Positions 34,118 to 42,680 of a stretch of 64,000 bases of DNA are shown here, in pieces; the first letter of the stretch is position 1, and the number at the start of each line of letters is the position of its first letter. Below the pieces are notes generated by a model. It ran no database searches, was not told where the DNA came from, and worked only from the letters and a program-made list of their open reading frames with translations. Source of the stretch: Maribacter forsetii DSM 18668 (GTDB lineage: Bacteria; Bacteroidota; Bacteroidia; Flavobacteriales; Flavobacteriaceae); NCBI RefSeq assembly GCF_000744105.1, contig NZ_JQLH01000001.1:3348001-3412000 (forward strand), in the 5' to 3' direction. Made by a program: the position numbers and the translations under genes.

Positions 34118-35242
34118 ATGAAATTCTCCCAATATTTCAGGCTATTTGCCCTATCATTAATTGTAGCTTCATGCTCCAAAGATTCTGAACCTACATCAGA
34201 AACTGGTAAAAGTGGCGTACCACCCGAGGTATCACCTATACCTACAGAAACTTATTTCCCTCCAATTTCAAGAGCTAACGAATGGGAAACCATATCAATG
34301 GAAACCTTAGGTTGGAACGAAGATGAAGTAAGTAATCTATATTTCTTCCTAGAAAACAATAATACCGATGCTTTTATTATCCTAAAGGATGGCAGAATAG
34401 TAATAGAAAAATACTTTGGTGATTTTAAGTCTGATGACAATCATGCATGGAACTCTGCCGGAAAAAATTTAACGGCAATGCTTACAGGTATTGCACAAGA
34501 AGAGGAATATCTTAAAATCACAGATGCTACATCTACTTATTTAGGTGAGGGCTGGTCAAGCATGCCTTTAGAACAAGAACTGAATATTACCATAAAAAAT
34601 CAATTGACAATGATTACTGGTCTAGATTATACTGGAGATGATATTTTCTGTACCGAACCAGAATGTCTGTTTTACTTAAATGATCCTGGCACGTTTTGGT
34701 ATTATCATAATGCACCATATACATTATTAGATGATGTCATTGCCAATGCTACCGAAACTGATTTTAATTCCTATTTCTCAGAAAAAATCAAAGAACCAAT
34801 TGGCATGCAAGGTCTGTTCTTTAAAGTAGGATACAATAATGTATTCTTTAGTTCTGCACGAAGTATGGCTCGTTTTGGAATTTTAAATTTGAATCAAGGT
34901 AATTGGGACGGAACACCCATTCTATCTGACCAGAGTTACTTTAACGCCATGATCAATAGTTCTCAAGATATAAATCCTTCTTACGGATATTTGTATTGGT
35001 TAAACGGTAAAAGTAGTTTTAGACTGCCAAGTTCTGTAGAAGAATTTACAGGTAGCTTAATCCCTAATGCCCCTGCCGATATGTATGCCGGACTTGGATT
35101 AAACGACCAAAAACTATATATGGTGCCAAGCCTAGATTTGGTAGTCGTACGTATGGGCGGTGCTAGTAATGAAGAACTTTTAGGACCTTCTAGTTTCGAT
35201 AATGAAATATGGGAATTACTTAATGCAATAATCAAAAACTAA
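34118..35242 (+). CDS. Beta-lactamase-fold serine hydrolase lipoprotein
   Basis: A 374-residue lipoprotein starting at ATG 34118, which opens the signal MKFSQYFRLFALSLIVASC with lipid Cys19; an upstream in-frame ATG at 34052 would add 22 residues ahead of the signal. The enzyme domain is of the class C beta-lactamase/DD-peptidase family: the SxxK motif is SAGK within HAWNSAGKNLTAML, and the YxN element is YHN in WYYHNAPYTLLDD. The final beta-lactam-type KTG box is replaced (LGLNDQKLYMVPSLDLVVV), as in esterases of this family. Residues after the lipid Cys (SKDSE) are mildly acidic. Activity is more likely esterase or peptidase than beta-lactamase. Confidence 0.87.
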   Translation: MKFSQYFRLFALSLIVASCSKDSEPTSETGKSGVPPEVSPIPTETYFPPISRANEWETISMETLGWNEDEVSNLYFFLENNNTDAFIILKDGRIVIEKYFGDFKSDDNHAWNSAGKNLTAMLTGIAQEEEYLKITDATSTYLGEGWSSMPLEQELNITIKNQLTMITGLDYTGDDIFCTEPECLFYLNDPGTFWYYHNAPYTLLDDVIANATETDFNSYFSEKIKEPIGMQGLFFKVGYNNVFFSSARSMARFGILNLNQGNWDGTPILSDQSYFNAMINSSQDINPSYGYLYWLNGKSSFRLPSSVEEFTGSLIPNAPADMYAGLGLNDQKLYMVPSLDLVVVRMGGASNEELLGPSSFDNEIWELLNAIIKN

Positions 35243-35310
35243 CTGACATCATTAAAAATAAAAAACACTATTCTAAGTTATAGAGATTAAGAATAGTTAA
35301 ATAAGGTAAA

Positions 35311-35913
35311 ATGGACTTTAAGCAATTTGCACAAAATAGGTATACAACCCAAAAATATGATGTATCCAGAAAAATCTCAAATTCAGATATTGAAGATTTA
35401 AAGCATATTTTAAAACTTAGTCCGTCTTCTATTAATAGTCAACCTTGGTTATTCACATTCGTTTCTAATGAACAGGTGAAAAATGCCTTAGCTGATGCTT
35501 CATATTCTAATGCGCCTAAAATAAAAAATGCCAGTCATTTGGTCGTTTTTAGTGTTATGGATAATCTTGAGGAATTTGAAAAACGTGTAGAAGAAAATTT
35601 ACTTGAAAACTCCATTAAGTTTTACAAGCAATACATAAAAACACAACCGAAAGAGAAAACGGTTAACTGGTTATCCAATCAAGTGTATATTACGTTAGGA
35701 TTCTTTTTGGCCGCATGTGCATCTATGGAAATAGACTCTACCCCTATGGAAGGTATAGACGCTGCTAAATACAAGGACATACTTAATATTACAGATCACA
35801 AGGTTTTATTTTCAGTGGCAATTGGCTACCGTGATGAAAATGATAATACACAACCAAATTTAATAGGTAAATCTAGATTATCTGGAGATACCGTGATTCA
35901 ATCAATTGATTAG
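35311..35913 (+). CDS. Nitroreductase family NAD(P)H oxidoreductase
   Basis: A 200-residue FMN-dependent protein of the nitroreductase (NfsB) family. The N-terminal RYTTQKYD and the segment LSPSSINSQPWLFTFVSN carry the FMN-contacting Arg and the conserved SS-x-N-x-QPW motif. The middle LGFFLAACASMEIDSTPMEGID and the C-terminal LFSVAIGYRDENDN match NfsB-like enzymes, and the length is typical. Members reduce nitro-compounds, quinones or flavins; the physiological substrate is unknown. It lies 68 bases after the serine hydrolase gene on the same strand and converges, with a 9-base gap, on the metallophosphoesterase gene. Confidence 0.92.
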   Translation: MDFKQFAQNRYTTQKYDVSRKISNSDIEDLKHILKLSPSSINSQPWLFTFVSNEQVKNALADASYSNAPKIKNASHLVVFSVMDNLEEFEKRVEENLLENSIKFYKQYIKTQPKEKTVNWLSNQVYITLGFFLAACASMEIDSTPMEGIDAAKYKDILNITDHKVLFSVAIGYRDENDNTQPNLIGKSRLSGDTVIQSID

Positions 35914-35922
35914 TCTAAAATT

Positions 35923-36768
35923 TCAAACTTCTTTAGCCAATTCAAATACCGTAATTTCTGGTCTTACATTAAAACGTACTTGACGCAAACAACCTAATGC
36001 GCTATTAATATACAGGGTTCTTCCATCTTTTAAATCTTTTATGCCAGCATTGTATTTTTTGTTTTTAACGGGTAAAATAAGTGGCGGCAAAAAAGGTGGT
36101 TTAACTTGTCCGCCATGAGTATGACCAGAGAGTATCCAACCCGTAAAATTATTCCAAACAGGAAGATCACATACATCCGGATTGTGACATAGGGTAATAT
36201 TTGCTTTCTCAGGATTGTATTTTGCAATAGCTTTTTCAGGATAAAAATTACTTCCCCAAAAGTCATCCATACCCATAAAATTGAGTCCGTTAATTTCCAC
36301 TGCATCATTTCGTAACATGGTTACCCCTACATCTTCTAAACTCTTCGTGATTTTTTGCGCGACATCATCTTCTACAAAATCAATTCCGTAATCGTGATTA
36401 CCTAATATACCGATGGTACCCAAAGTGCCTTTAACCACAAATTTCAATACCTCTTGCAACTGGTTTAGTTGTTCATTGTCTTCATAGGTAACATAGTCAC
36501 CGGTATACACCACAAAATCAGGATTCAATTCTTGGGCTTCTTTAAATGAATCTATGATGTATTGATAATCAAAAGAATTGCCAATATGCACATCACTTAT
36601 TTGCATTACGGTTTTACCAACCAGTGAATCCGGTAAGTTCTTCAAATGCATATTTACATACACAAACTGCATCCAAAAAGGCTCTATTTGCCAACTGTAC
36701 AATCCTGTTAACAAACCTAGCCCTGCTACCCACTGAAAAGTCTTTTTGACAAAGCTTCTTCTTTTCAT
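35923..36768 (-). CDS. Tat-exported metallophosphoesterase (YkuE-like)
   Basis: A 281-residue calcineurin-type phosphoesterase. The N-terminus MKRRSFVKKTFQWVAGLGLL is a twin-arginine signal or anchor. The metal-binding motifs are complete: DVHIGN, VVYTGDYV, GILGNHDYG, and SGHTHGGQ near the C-terminus. This arrangement matches YkuE/YaeI-like enzymes, some of which act on phospholipid headgroups or UDP-sugars at the membrane. The exact substrate is unknown. It is the last gene of the ftsY cluster, 15 bases after the amidase gene. No terminator is evident in the 9-base gap to the convergent nitroreductase gene. Confidence 0.9.
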   Translation of the reverse strand: MKRRSFVKKTFQWVAGLGLLTGLYSWQIEPFWMQFVYVNMHLKNLPDSLVGKTVMQISDVHIGNSFDYQYIIDSFKEAQELNPDFVVYTGDYVTYEDNEQLNQLQEVLKFVVKGTLGTIGILGNHDYGIDFVEDDVAQKITKSLEDVGVTMLRNDAVEINGLNFMGMDDFWGSNFYPEKAIAKYNPEKANITLCHNPDVCDLPVWNNFTGWILSGHTHGGQVKPPFLPPLILPVKNKKYNAGIKDLKDGRTLYINSALGCLRQVRFNVRPEITVFELAKEV

Positions 36769-36783
36769 TTTAAGTAATCAAAT

Positions 36784-38460
36784 TTAATTTTGATAGTCTT
36801 TAGGCGTTACACGCTTTTGAAATTTGTCTTCATATGATTTTCCCAACCTCAACAGTTGCCCCTCTGAAAACTGTTTTCCTATAAAAGTTAAGCTTATCGG
36901 TTCGCCCGATATTTTATACCCCATAGGTATTGTCAAAGCAGGGTATTTGGCAACTGCAGCATAACCTGCGTGGTAATTATTAATAGATAAAACAGCATCC
37001 AGCTTGTTCTTATCCATCGCTGTATCGAAGAAAGTTCGTCCATTTGTTTCAAGATTAGATTTTATCTCCTCTAATTCGGTCGTTGTAGTAGAATCTGAAA
37101 GTATACCATTGAATAATGCTTGACCATATGGTATTCTAACCAATGAATCCGTATTATTAAATGCCACCGCATCTGTAATTGAAGAAATTTTCACTAACTC
37201 AGGGTTGGTATACACCTTTAGATACGACTTTAAGTCATTTCGCATATCAATATTTAAAATACTTAGAAAGCCATCCATGGCAACTTCTGGCGGTGTAAAC
37301 GTTACAATTGTTGCACCAGCTTCTTTTAAATCTTCAATGGTATGTTTATAAATACTATCAGTCTCCACCAGTTCTTTGATAGCACCCAATCTCATTTCTG
37401 AAAAAGGTATGGGATGTAATCCTGCAGATAATACACCCGGAAAATTATCTTCTACAGAAGCGGCATCCAATTTATCATAACCCAACATAGCAGACAATAA
37501 AATGGCATTATCCTTAACATTCTTTGTCATAGGACCGGGAGTATCTAATGTGCTAGATATAGGAACTATGCCTGACCTACTCAATAAGCCTATAGTTGGT
37601 TTTAAGCCTACTACAGAATTTTGACTACTTGGTGATAAAATAGAACCCGAGGTTTCCGTACCTACTGCTGCAACTGCATAATTTGCCGCAACGGCCGTAC
37701 CACTTCCAGAACTTGAACCACCTGTTTCAAAGACTCTTCTCCCGTAAGGATTTAGTGTTTGACCACCATAAGCACTATACCCTACTGGACAACCTGAGCA
37801 TAAAAAATACGCCCATTCACTTAAATTAACTTTACCTAAAATTAAAGCACCGTTCTTTTTTAATTGTTGAACGATAAACGAATCATCAACTTCATTGTCC
37901 ATTAAAGCAATTGAACCCGCTGTCGTTTTCATACCCAGTGTATTAATATTGTCTTTCAACAAAATAGGCATACCATAAATTGGGTGCTGAACTTGAGCCG
38001 CTATTCCTTTTTCATTCTGCCTATCTAATTCTCGGGCTTGGTTTACTACATCTTTATTAAGAGCGATGACAGTATTTAAAGTTGTCGAATTATCCAGTTC
38101 ATACTTATAAATACGATATAAATAAAACAATACTAGATTTTCATAAGTAAGCCTACCCTCTTTTATATGATTTCTAATAACAAAAATATCTTGTTCCAAA
38201 ATCATGGGAAGCAACTCTTTATATTGAGCCTCAGTAAACTTAGAAACCTCTTCATTCAAAGGCATAAAAACCTCATTCTTATCTAATACGTTAGATTGAA
38301 TCAGCTTGTACTGCATACGTCCATTCTCGTGATCAGCATTGTCAGCAACTTCAGTAGAATCATTATAGGGAGTCCAAAGAACTACTTCCTCTTTTTTCGT
38401 CTCTTGCTTGTTCTTACATGCACTTATAACAATGATTAATAATAATACAAGTTTTTTCAT
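36784..38460 (-). CDS. Amidase signature family lipoprotein
   Basis: A 558-residue amidase with a lipoprotein signal (MKKLVLLLIIVISAC, lipid Cys15); the following residues (KNKQE) lack an acidic export signal, so a periplasmic-side location is likely. The amidase signature triad is visible: the Lys in PILLKDNINT, the cis-Ser in ETGGSSSGSGTAVAAN and the nucleophile Ser in VGTETSGSILSPSS. The C-terminal AVAKYPALTIPMGY segment closes the fold. Such exported amidases hydrolyse amide bonds in peptides or small molecules. It is not GatA, which is cytoplasmic and shorter. It sits 4 bases after the DUF2911 gene in the ftsY cluster. Confidence 0.9.
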   Translation of the reverse strand: MKKLVLLLIIVISACKNKQETKKEEVVLWTPYNDSTEVADNADHENGRMQYKLIQSNVLDKNEVFMPLNEEVSKFTEAQYKELLPMILEQDIFVIRNHIKEGRLTYENLVLFYLYRIYKYELDNSTTLNTVIALNKDVVNQARELDRQNEKGIAAQVQHPIYGMPILLKDNINTLGMKTTAGSIALMDNEVDDSFIVQQLKKNGALILGKVNLSEWAYFLCSGCPVGYSAYGGQTLNPYGRRVFETGGSSSGSGTAVAANYAVAAVGTETSGSILSPSSQNSVVGLKPTIGLLSRSGIVPISSTLDTPGPMTKNVKDNAILLSAMLGYDKLDAASVEDNFPGVLSAGLHPIPFSEMRLGAIKELVETDSIYKHTIEDLKEAGATIVTFTPPEVAMDGFLSILNIDMRNDLKSYLKVYTNPELVKISSITDAVAFNNTDSLVRIPYGQALFNGILSDSTTTTELEEIKSNLETNGRTFFDTAMDKNKLDAVLSINNYHAGYAAVAKYPALTIPMGYKISGEPISLTFIGKQFSEGQLLRLGKSYEDKFQKRVTPKDYQN

Positions 38461-38464
38461 AGTG

Positions 38465-39343
38465 TTATTTATTTTTTTGAATAGCTTTCCACTTCATTAT
38501 ATCATTCTTGTTCAATCGAACAAATTCATCTTTTCCTTCTTTTTCGGCTAGATTTATAGAAATGTTAGATGCATTGATGGCAGCTTCATATTTTTTTAAA
38601 TCTCCCAATATTAAAGATCGTACTCTATGAAAGTAGTATGTATCACCTCCCAATTCAATTGCTTTATCAACATAATCAAGTGTCTTTTTGGGGTGTAAAC
38701 CCTGCTCTTGATAATATCGTGCAATTTCGTAATAAGTTTGTGCAGTGGATTCTTTTGATAATAATTCATCTATCTGTTCTTGCATAATAAATTTTGTATC
38801 AAACATAATAGGAATTACTATTTGAGTAGTTCCCCAATTTAAATAAATTGATGCTTGGTTGTGATCAATATTATCGAACGAGATTAAAAATGTCTCCTGA
38901 AAATCGTTTTTATGTGTGGGCGTAACCGTAAACCGTAATGCATCTTCTTCAGCATTGTAATTTGCCCTGCCATCTCCCCAATGTGTAGTATTGTTATGAA
39001 AAACTATTTGCCATTCTTCTTCCTCAGGAAAAGCATATAGGGCATAAGCACCTTTAGCAAGTTTATTTCCATCTATTAAAACATCAGTACTAAAAGTAAT
39101 TTTGGTAGATTCATTGGCTCCTACCCTCCAAATACGACCGTTAGGTACTAGACCAGGTTCACCGTTAGGTTGATTACCAAATAAAGTGCGACCCTTAGCA
39201 GATGGCCTTGAATATGCTATAGTAATTTTTGAAAGCCCGACTTCTTGTTCAATCTTAGCAAACGGACTAGCTTTCGGGTGGTTCATTTGCCCCCAACTCA
39301 GACTACATATTAAAAGAGGAAGTATGAACCAGCCGTATCTCAA
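38465..39343 (-). CDS. DUF2911 domain-containing exported protein
   Basis: A 292-residue exported protein with signal MRYGWFILPLLICSLSWGQ. The start is a TTG at 39343: the frame is closed by a stop four codons upstream and no ATG precedes the signal. Residues about 25-180 are the DUF2911 domain (LSKITIAYSRPSAKGRTLFG, NGRIWRVGANESTKITFS, AKGAYALYAFPEE), a beta-rich family of unknown function frequent in Bacteroidota. The C-terminal part is helical with TPR-like units (AQTYYEIARYYQEQGLHPK, TLDYVDKAIELGG, YEAAINASNISINLA). It begins 2 bases after ftsY and precedes the amidase by 4 bases. Confidence 0.88.
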   Translation of the reverse strand: MRYGWFILPLLICSLSWGQMNHPKASPFAKIEQEVGLSKITIAYSRPSAKGRTLFGNQPNGEPGLVPNGRIWRVGANESTKITFSTDVLIDGNKLAKGAYALYAFPEEEEWQIVFHNNTTHWGDGRANYNAEEDALRFTVTPTHKNDFQETFLISFDNIDHNQASIYLNWGTTQIVIPIMFDTKFIMQEQIDELLSKESTAQTYYEIARYYQEQGLHPKKTLDYVDKAIELGGDTYYFHRVRSLILGDLKKYEAAINASNISINLAEKEGKDEFVRLNKNDIMKWKAIQKNK

Positions 39344-39345
39344 TT

Positions 39346-40302
39346 TTAAATTTTAAAGAATGAATCTACAAACTCGTGCTTATTGAATGCCTGTAAGTCT
39401 TCAATACCTTCACCTACACCAATATACTTTACCGGAATTTTGAATTGATCAGAAATTCCGATAACAACACCACCTTTTGCCGTTCCATCTAATTTGGTGA
39501 TGGCTAAGGCAGTTACCTCCGTAGCCTTTGTAAACTGTTTTGCTTGTTCAAATGCATTTTGACCCGTAGAACCATCTAACACCAATAATACTTCATGCGG
39601 CGTATCTTCAACTACCTTCTGCATTACACGTTTAACCTTGGTCAACTCATTCATTAAGTTCACCTTATTATGCAAACGCCCAGCCGTATCTATGATAACT
39701 ACATCTGCATCTTGGGTAACGGCAGAACTCAACGTATCAAAAGCAACTGATGCAGGATCACTTCCCATTTGTTGTTTTACAATGGGCACATCTACACGAT
39801 CAGCCCAAACTTGTAACTGATCAATTGCAGCTGCTCTAAATGTATCTGCAGCACCCAACACTACTTTTAAACCCTGGTTTTTAAATCTATGTGCCAACTT
39901 ACCAATAGTGGTTGTTTTACCAACACCATTTACACCAACGACCATTATTACATAAGGCTTTTTATCTTTTGGTATCTGAATATCCCCAGTTTCACTGTCA
40001 TTAGTTTCAGAAAGCAGACCAGCAATTTCAGCTCTTAAAATAGAGTTAAGCTCATCTGTACCTACATACTTATCTCGAGCTACCCTTGCTTCTATTCTTT
40101 CAATAATTTTCAATGTAGTATCTACACCAACATCTGAAGAAACCAGTACTTCTTCAAGATTATCTAGAACATCATCATCAACTTTTGACTTACCGGCAAC
40201 TGCTTTTCCTAATTTAGAAAAGAAGCTGGTTTTTGTTTTCTCCAAACCTTTATCTAAGGTTTCCTTTTTCTGAGAAGAAAATATTTTTTTAAATAAACTC
40301 AT
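39346..40302 (-). CDS. ftsY: Signal recognition particle receptor FtsY
   Basis: FtsY is the SRP receptor GTPase that docks ribosome-nascent-chain complexes at the membrane. The 318-residue protein has a short basic N-terminus (MSLFKKIFSSQKKE) in place of the long acidic A domain of E. coli, then the N domain helices and the G domain with P-loop GVNGVGKTT (123-131), DTFRAAAIDQLQVWA, VIIDTAGRL, and the TKLDGTAKGG motif. It is full length for the Bacteroidota form and starts at ATG 40302 behind its own -7 box. It is first in a four-gene cluster with DUF2911, amidase and metallophosphoesterase genes, separated from the ribosomal cluster by a terminator. Confidence 0.97.
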   Translation of the reverse strand: MSLFKKIFSSQKKETLDKGLEKTKTSFFSKLGKAVAGKSKVDDDVLDNLEEVLVSSDVGVDTTLKIIERIEARVARDKYVGTDELNSILRAEIAGLLSETNDSETGDIQIPKDKKPYVIMVVGVNGVGKTTTIGKLAHRFKNQGLKVVLGAADTFRAAAIDQLQVWADRVDVPIVKQQMGSDPASVAFDTLSSAVTQDADVVIIDTAGRLHNKVNLMNELTKVKRVMQKVVEDTPHEVLLVLDGSTGQNAFEQAKQFTKATEVTALAITKLDGTAKGGVVIGISDQFKIPVKYIGVGEGIEDLQAFNKHEFVDSFFKI

Positions 40303-40321
40303 TTTTGATTGTATGGTTAGT

Positions 40322-40329
40322 CAAATATA
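40322..40329 (-). promoter_or_regulatory. Putative -7 box (TAnnTTTG) for ftsY
   Basis: Reads TATATTTG on the minus strand, 19 bases before the ftsY ATG and directly after the upstream terminator. Confidence 0.55.
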
Positions 40330-40330
40330 A

Positions 40331-40364
40331 AAAATTAAAAAGCCCCTTTCGTAGGAAAGGGGCT
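40331..40364 (-). terminator. Intrinsic terminator of the rpmB-rpmG-DUF4295 cluster
   Basis: Arms AGCCCCTTTC and GAAAGGGGCT with a 4-base loop; on the minus strand it runs into TTTTAATTTT. It separates the ribosomal cluster from ftsY. Confidence 0.9.
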
Positions 40365-40389
40365 CAATAACTACTAAAAGTTATATTTC

Positions 40390-40542
40390 TTATTTCTTGG
40401 CAATCCAAGCATCTACCAATTCTGGTGGCATTACTTGTTCTACAAAAACGTAAGCACCTGATTTTGGTGACTTAACCATTTTTATAGCTTTTGTCAATCT
40501 TTTAGAACTTGTCTGTAAACTTGCTACGGTTTTCTTAGCCAT
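40390..40542 (-). CDS. DUF4295 family small basic protein
   Basis: A 50-residue basic protein, MAKKTVASLQTSSKRLTKA..., ending DAWIAKK. It matches the DUF4295 family, found only in Bacteroidota and nearly always after rpmB and rpmG. The composition (Lys/Arg-rich, no membrane segment) and the fixed place in a ribosomal-protein cluster suggest a ribosome-associated protein, but no function is established. The ATG at 40542 lies 36 bases after the rpmG stop, and a strong terminator follows, making it the last gene of the unit. Confidence 0.92.
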   Translation of the reverse strand: MAKKTVASLQTSSKRLTKAIKMVKSPKSGAYVFVEQVMPPELVDAWIAKK

Positions 40543-40578
40543 GACTTATATTTTTTTGTGATTCTCTAAAGTGAAAAT

Positions 40579-40761
40579 CTATTTAATTTCTTTGTGAAGG
40601 GTCATTCTCTTAAGAATAGGATTGAATTTTTTAATTTCCAATCTCTCAGGAGTATTCTTCTTATTCTTGGTAGTGATATATCTTGAAGTACCTGGTTGAC
40701 CAGATTCTTTATGCTCAGTGCATTCTAATATAACTTGTATTCTATTACCTTTCTTTGCCAT
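40579..40761 (-). CDS. rpmG: Ribosomal protein bL33
   Basis: A 60-residue bL33 of the large ribosomal subunit: MAKKGNRIQVILECTEH, RYITTKNKKNTPERLEIKKF, NPILKRMTLHKEIK. It keeps only one cysteine (Cys14) instead of the CxxC...CxxC zinc ribbon, so it is the zinc-free (C-minus) form. It lies 21 bases after rpmB and before the DUF4295 gene, the standard Bacteroidota order. Start ATG 40761. Confidence 0.97.
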   Translation of the reverse strand: MAKKGNRIQVILECTEHKESGQPGTSRYITTKNKKNTPERLEIKKFNPILKRMTLHKEIK

Positions 40762-40782
40762 CTTATCGCTCTATTTTCCAGA

Positions 40783-41022
40783 TTACTTAATAACGAATCC
40801 TTTTGCTTTTGCTTCTTTTAAAACAGCAGATATACCTTTCTTATTGATACTTTTTAAAGCTCTTGTAGATACTTTAAGAGTTATCCAACGGTCTTCCTCT
40901 GGTATGTAAAAACGTTTTTTAGATAGATTTACATCAAATCTTCTTCTAGTTTTATTAATGGAAAACGAAACATTGTTTCCAAACATCGCCTTCTTACCCG
41001 TAATTTCACAAACTTTTGACAT
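40783..41022 (-). CDS. rpmB: Ribosomal protein bL28
   Basis: A 79-residue bL28 of the large ribosomal subunit: MSKVCEITGKKAMFGNNVSF, NKTRRRFDVNLSKKRFYIPE, VSTRALKSINKKGISAVL. Only one cysteine (Cys5) remains of the zinc site, the C-minus form, consistent with bL33 next to it. It heads the rpmB-rpmG-DUF4295 cluster, behind a perfect -7 box 29 bases before the ATG at 41022. Confidence 0.97.
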   Translation of the reverse strand: MSKVCEITGKKAMFGNNVSFSINKTRRRFDVNLSKKRFYIPEEDRWITLKVSTRALKSINKKGISAVLKEAKAKGFVIK

Positions 41023-41051
41023 CGTGCTGACTTTTTCTTTTAAACAGGGTG

Positions 41052-41059
41052 CAAATTTA
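41052..41059 (-). promoter_or_regulatory. Putative -7 box (TAnnTTTG) for rpmB
   Basis: Reads TAAATTTG on the minus strand, 29 bases before the rpmB ATG. Confidence 0.5.
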
Positions 41060-41091
41060 TATCTTTTTTATCGTTCCAACAACAATAAAGA

Positions 41092-42342
41092 TCACATTTT
41101 TAAAATTTCTTTTTGAAGAAGCTCAAATGCCTTATTTACAGACTTTTCCACAACTCTCTCACGGGTGCTTCCCATTTGAAATTTTTGTACATATTTTGAC
41201 TTCGGACCATCGATGGCAATAAATACCGTTCCAACCTCTGCATTTGAATCTCCTTTTGTAGGGCCTGCATTACCAGTTGTTGCTATTGCATAATCGGTTT
41301 TCATCAATTCTTTTGCCCCTTTTGCCATTGCCGTAGCAACTTCAGCACTAACTACAGAATATTGATCTACAATTTCTTTAGGCACATTCAATACATTTAT
41401 TTTTGCTTCTGTAGCATAACTGACCACACTTCCTTTAAAATAATTGGACGCACCAGGTATTGAAGTAATCTTCTCAGCAATTTTACCACCTGTAAAACTC
41501 TCTGCAGTGGATAAGGTTAAATTTTTGCTAGTCAATAATTTCGCTACAATCTCTTCTATACTTTCGTCATCTTCAAGACCAAATATAATATCATCGATTA
41601 AAGGGTGTAATTTTTCAATTTCAGCGTTCATCGCTGTTTCCAATTCATAAAGACTAGGTCCTTTACCCGATAAACGCAACCTCACTTTACCTAGATTAGG
41701 TAAATAAGCTAATTTTATATTAACCGGCAATGCATCTTCCCAAGCCTCTATACGTTTGGCAATTGCACTTTCTCCCAAACCATAAGTAACTACAGTTCTA
41801 TGAATAATATGTGGTCTTTTGTAATAAGATGCCAGTTTAGGAATCACAGATTCCGTCATTAGGTGCTTCATTTCAAAAGGCACACCCGGCATAGAAATAA
41901 ACGTAACTTCATTTTCCCTTATCAATATACCAGGAGCGGTACCATTGGCATTATGCAAGACTTCTGCCTTACTAGGTACTAAAGCCTGCATCCTATTAAT
42001 ATCGGATATTGGGGTATTACTTATATATTTAGCGAACAGCTCTTCTACATGTGCCAATACCTCTGTATTCTCAACAAGGGTATCATTAAAGAACTCGCAC
42101 AAAGTGTGTTTCGTAATATCATCTTTTGTAGGACCCAGACCACCTGTGATGATGACTACATCTACGCGTTCTGATGAATCTTTAAAAGCATTTAATAAAT
42201 GTTCGCGTTCATCTTGAATAGAAGTAATTTGATAAACCGAGATACCGATTTTATTTAACTCCTTACCTATAAATGCAGAGTTGGTATCAATAACTTGACC
42301 GATGAGAATTTCATCGCCAATAGTAATAATTTCTGCAAGCAT
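41092..42342 (-). CDS. cinA: CinA family nicotinamide-nucleotide amidohydrolase/pyrophosphatase-like protein
   Basis: A 416-residue two-domain CinA protein. The N-terminal MoCF/COG1058 domain (about 1-170) has GDEILIGQVIDTNSAFIG and ITGGLGPTKDDITK; in other bacteria it hydrolyses ADP-ribose or related nucleotides. The C-terminal domain (about 255-410) has STAESFTGGKIAEKITSIPG, YFKGSVVSYATEAK, and TGNAGPTKG, matching the nicotinamide mononucleotide deamidase (PncC) domain used in NAD recycling. Length is normal. Its ATG shares a base with the stop of the Hpt gene (TAATG), so the two are coupled. It is last in a five-gene operon. Confidence 0.95.
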   Translation of the reverse strand: MLAEIITIGDEILIGQVIDTNSAFIGKELNKIGISVYQITSIQDEREHLLNAFKDSSERVDVVIITGGLGPTKDDITKHTLCEFFNDTLVENTEVLAHVEELFAKYISNTPISDINRMQALVPSKAEVLHNANGTAPGILIRENEVTFISMPGVPFEMKHLMTESVIPKLASYYKRPHIIHRTVVTYGLGESAIAKRIEAWEDALPVNIKLAYLPNLGKVRLRLSGKGPSLYELETAMNAEIEKLHPLIDDIIFGLEDDESIEEIVAKLLTSKNLTLSTAESFTGGKIAEKITSIPGASNYFKGSVVSYATEAKINVLNVPKEIVDQYSVVSAEVATAMAKGAKELMKTDYAIATTGNAGPTKGDSNAEVGTVFIAIDGPKSKYVQKFQMGSTRERVVEKSVNKAFELLQKEILKM

Positions 42343-42680
42343 TATAACTGGAAGTCATTTTTTAATTCTGCCACAACCTGATTGATATCGGTCTTTAGCA
42401 TTGGAAATCTTTTCTCGATCTCCGCCATATTAGCCTCTTGCTTACCTAAAGTTTCTAACTCCAAGGCTATGGCACGTGTTTGCTCCATTCCTAGCAAATC
42501 AACATTTGGCTTTATTTTATGGGCAAGTTTATATACTTGATCATGGTCTTTTTCTTGAAGGGCTTTTTCTAGAGCCTCTAAATCTTCAGGTACTTCTTCC
42601 AAAAAAACAGATATAACAGAATTTATAAAATCCTGATCCCCCTCTGCCATCTCATTAATCTTATCCAGGCTATAAATCAT
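42342..42680 (-). CDS. Orphan Hpt domain protein
   Basis: A 112-residue histidine phosphotransfer protein. The ATG at 42680 is chosen (an in-frame GTG lies one codon upstream); it overlaps the stop of the FAH gene as TGATG. The whole protein is one Hpt four-helix bundle: SVISVFLEEVPEDLEALEKAL, then KLAHKIKPNVDLLGM with phosphorylatable His54, and a C-terminal acidic helix. The usual Lys three to four residues after the His is present (H-K-I-K). No kinase, receiver or response regulator is encoded near it, so its partners are unlinked. It is coupled to both FAH (upstream) and cinA (downstream), an unexplained pairing. Confidence 0.9.
   Translation of the reverse strand: MIYSLDKINEMAEGDQDFINSVISVFLEEVPEDLEALEKALQEKDHDQVYKLAHKIKPNVDLLGMEQTRAIALELETLGKQEANMAEIEKRFPMLKTDINQVVAELKNDFQL

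Noticed and set aside
34118..35242. True beta-lactamase (antibiotic resistance) call
   Set aside because: The SxxK and YxN elements are there, but the KTG box is replaced, as in esterase-like members; no resistance claim is justified.
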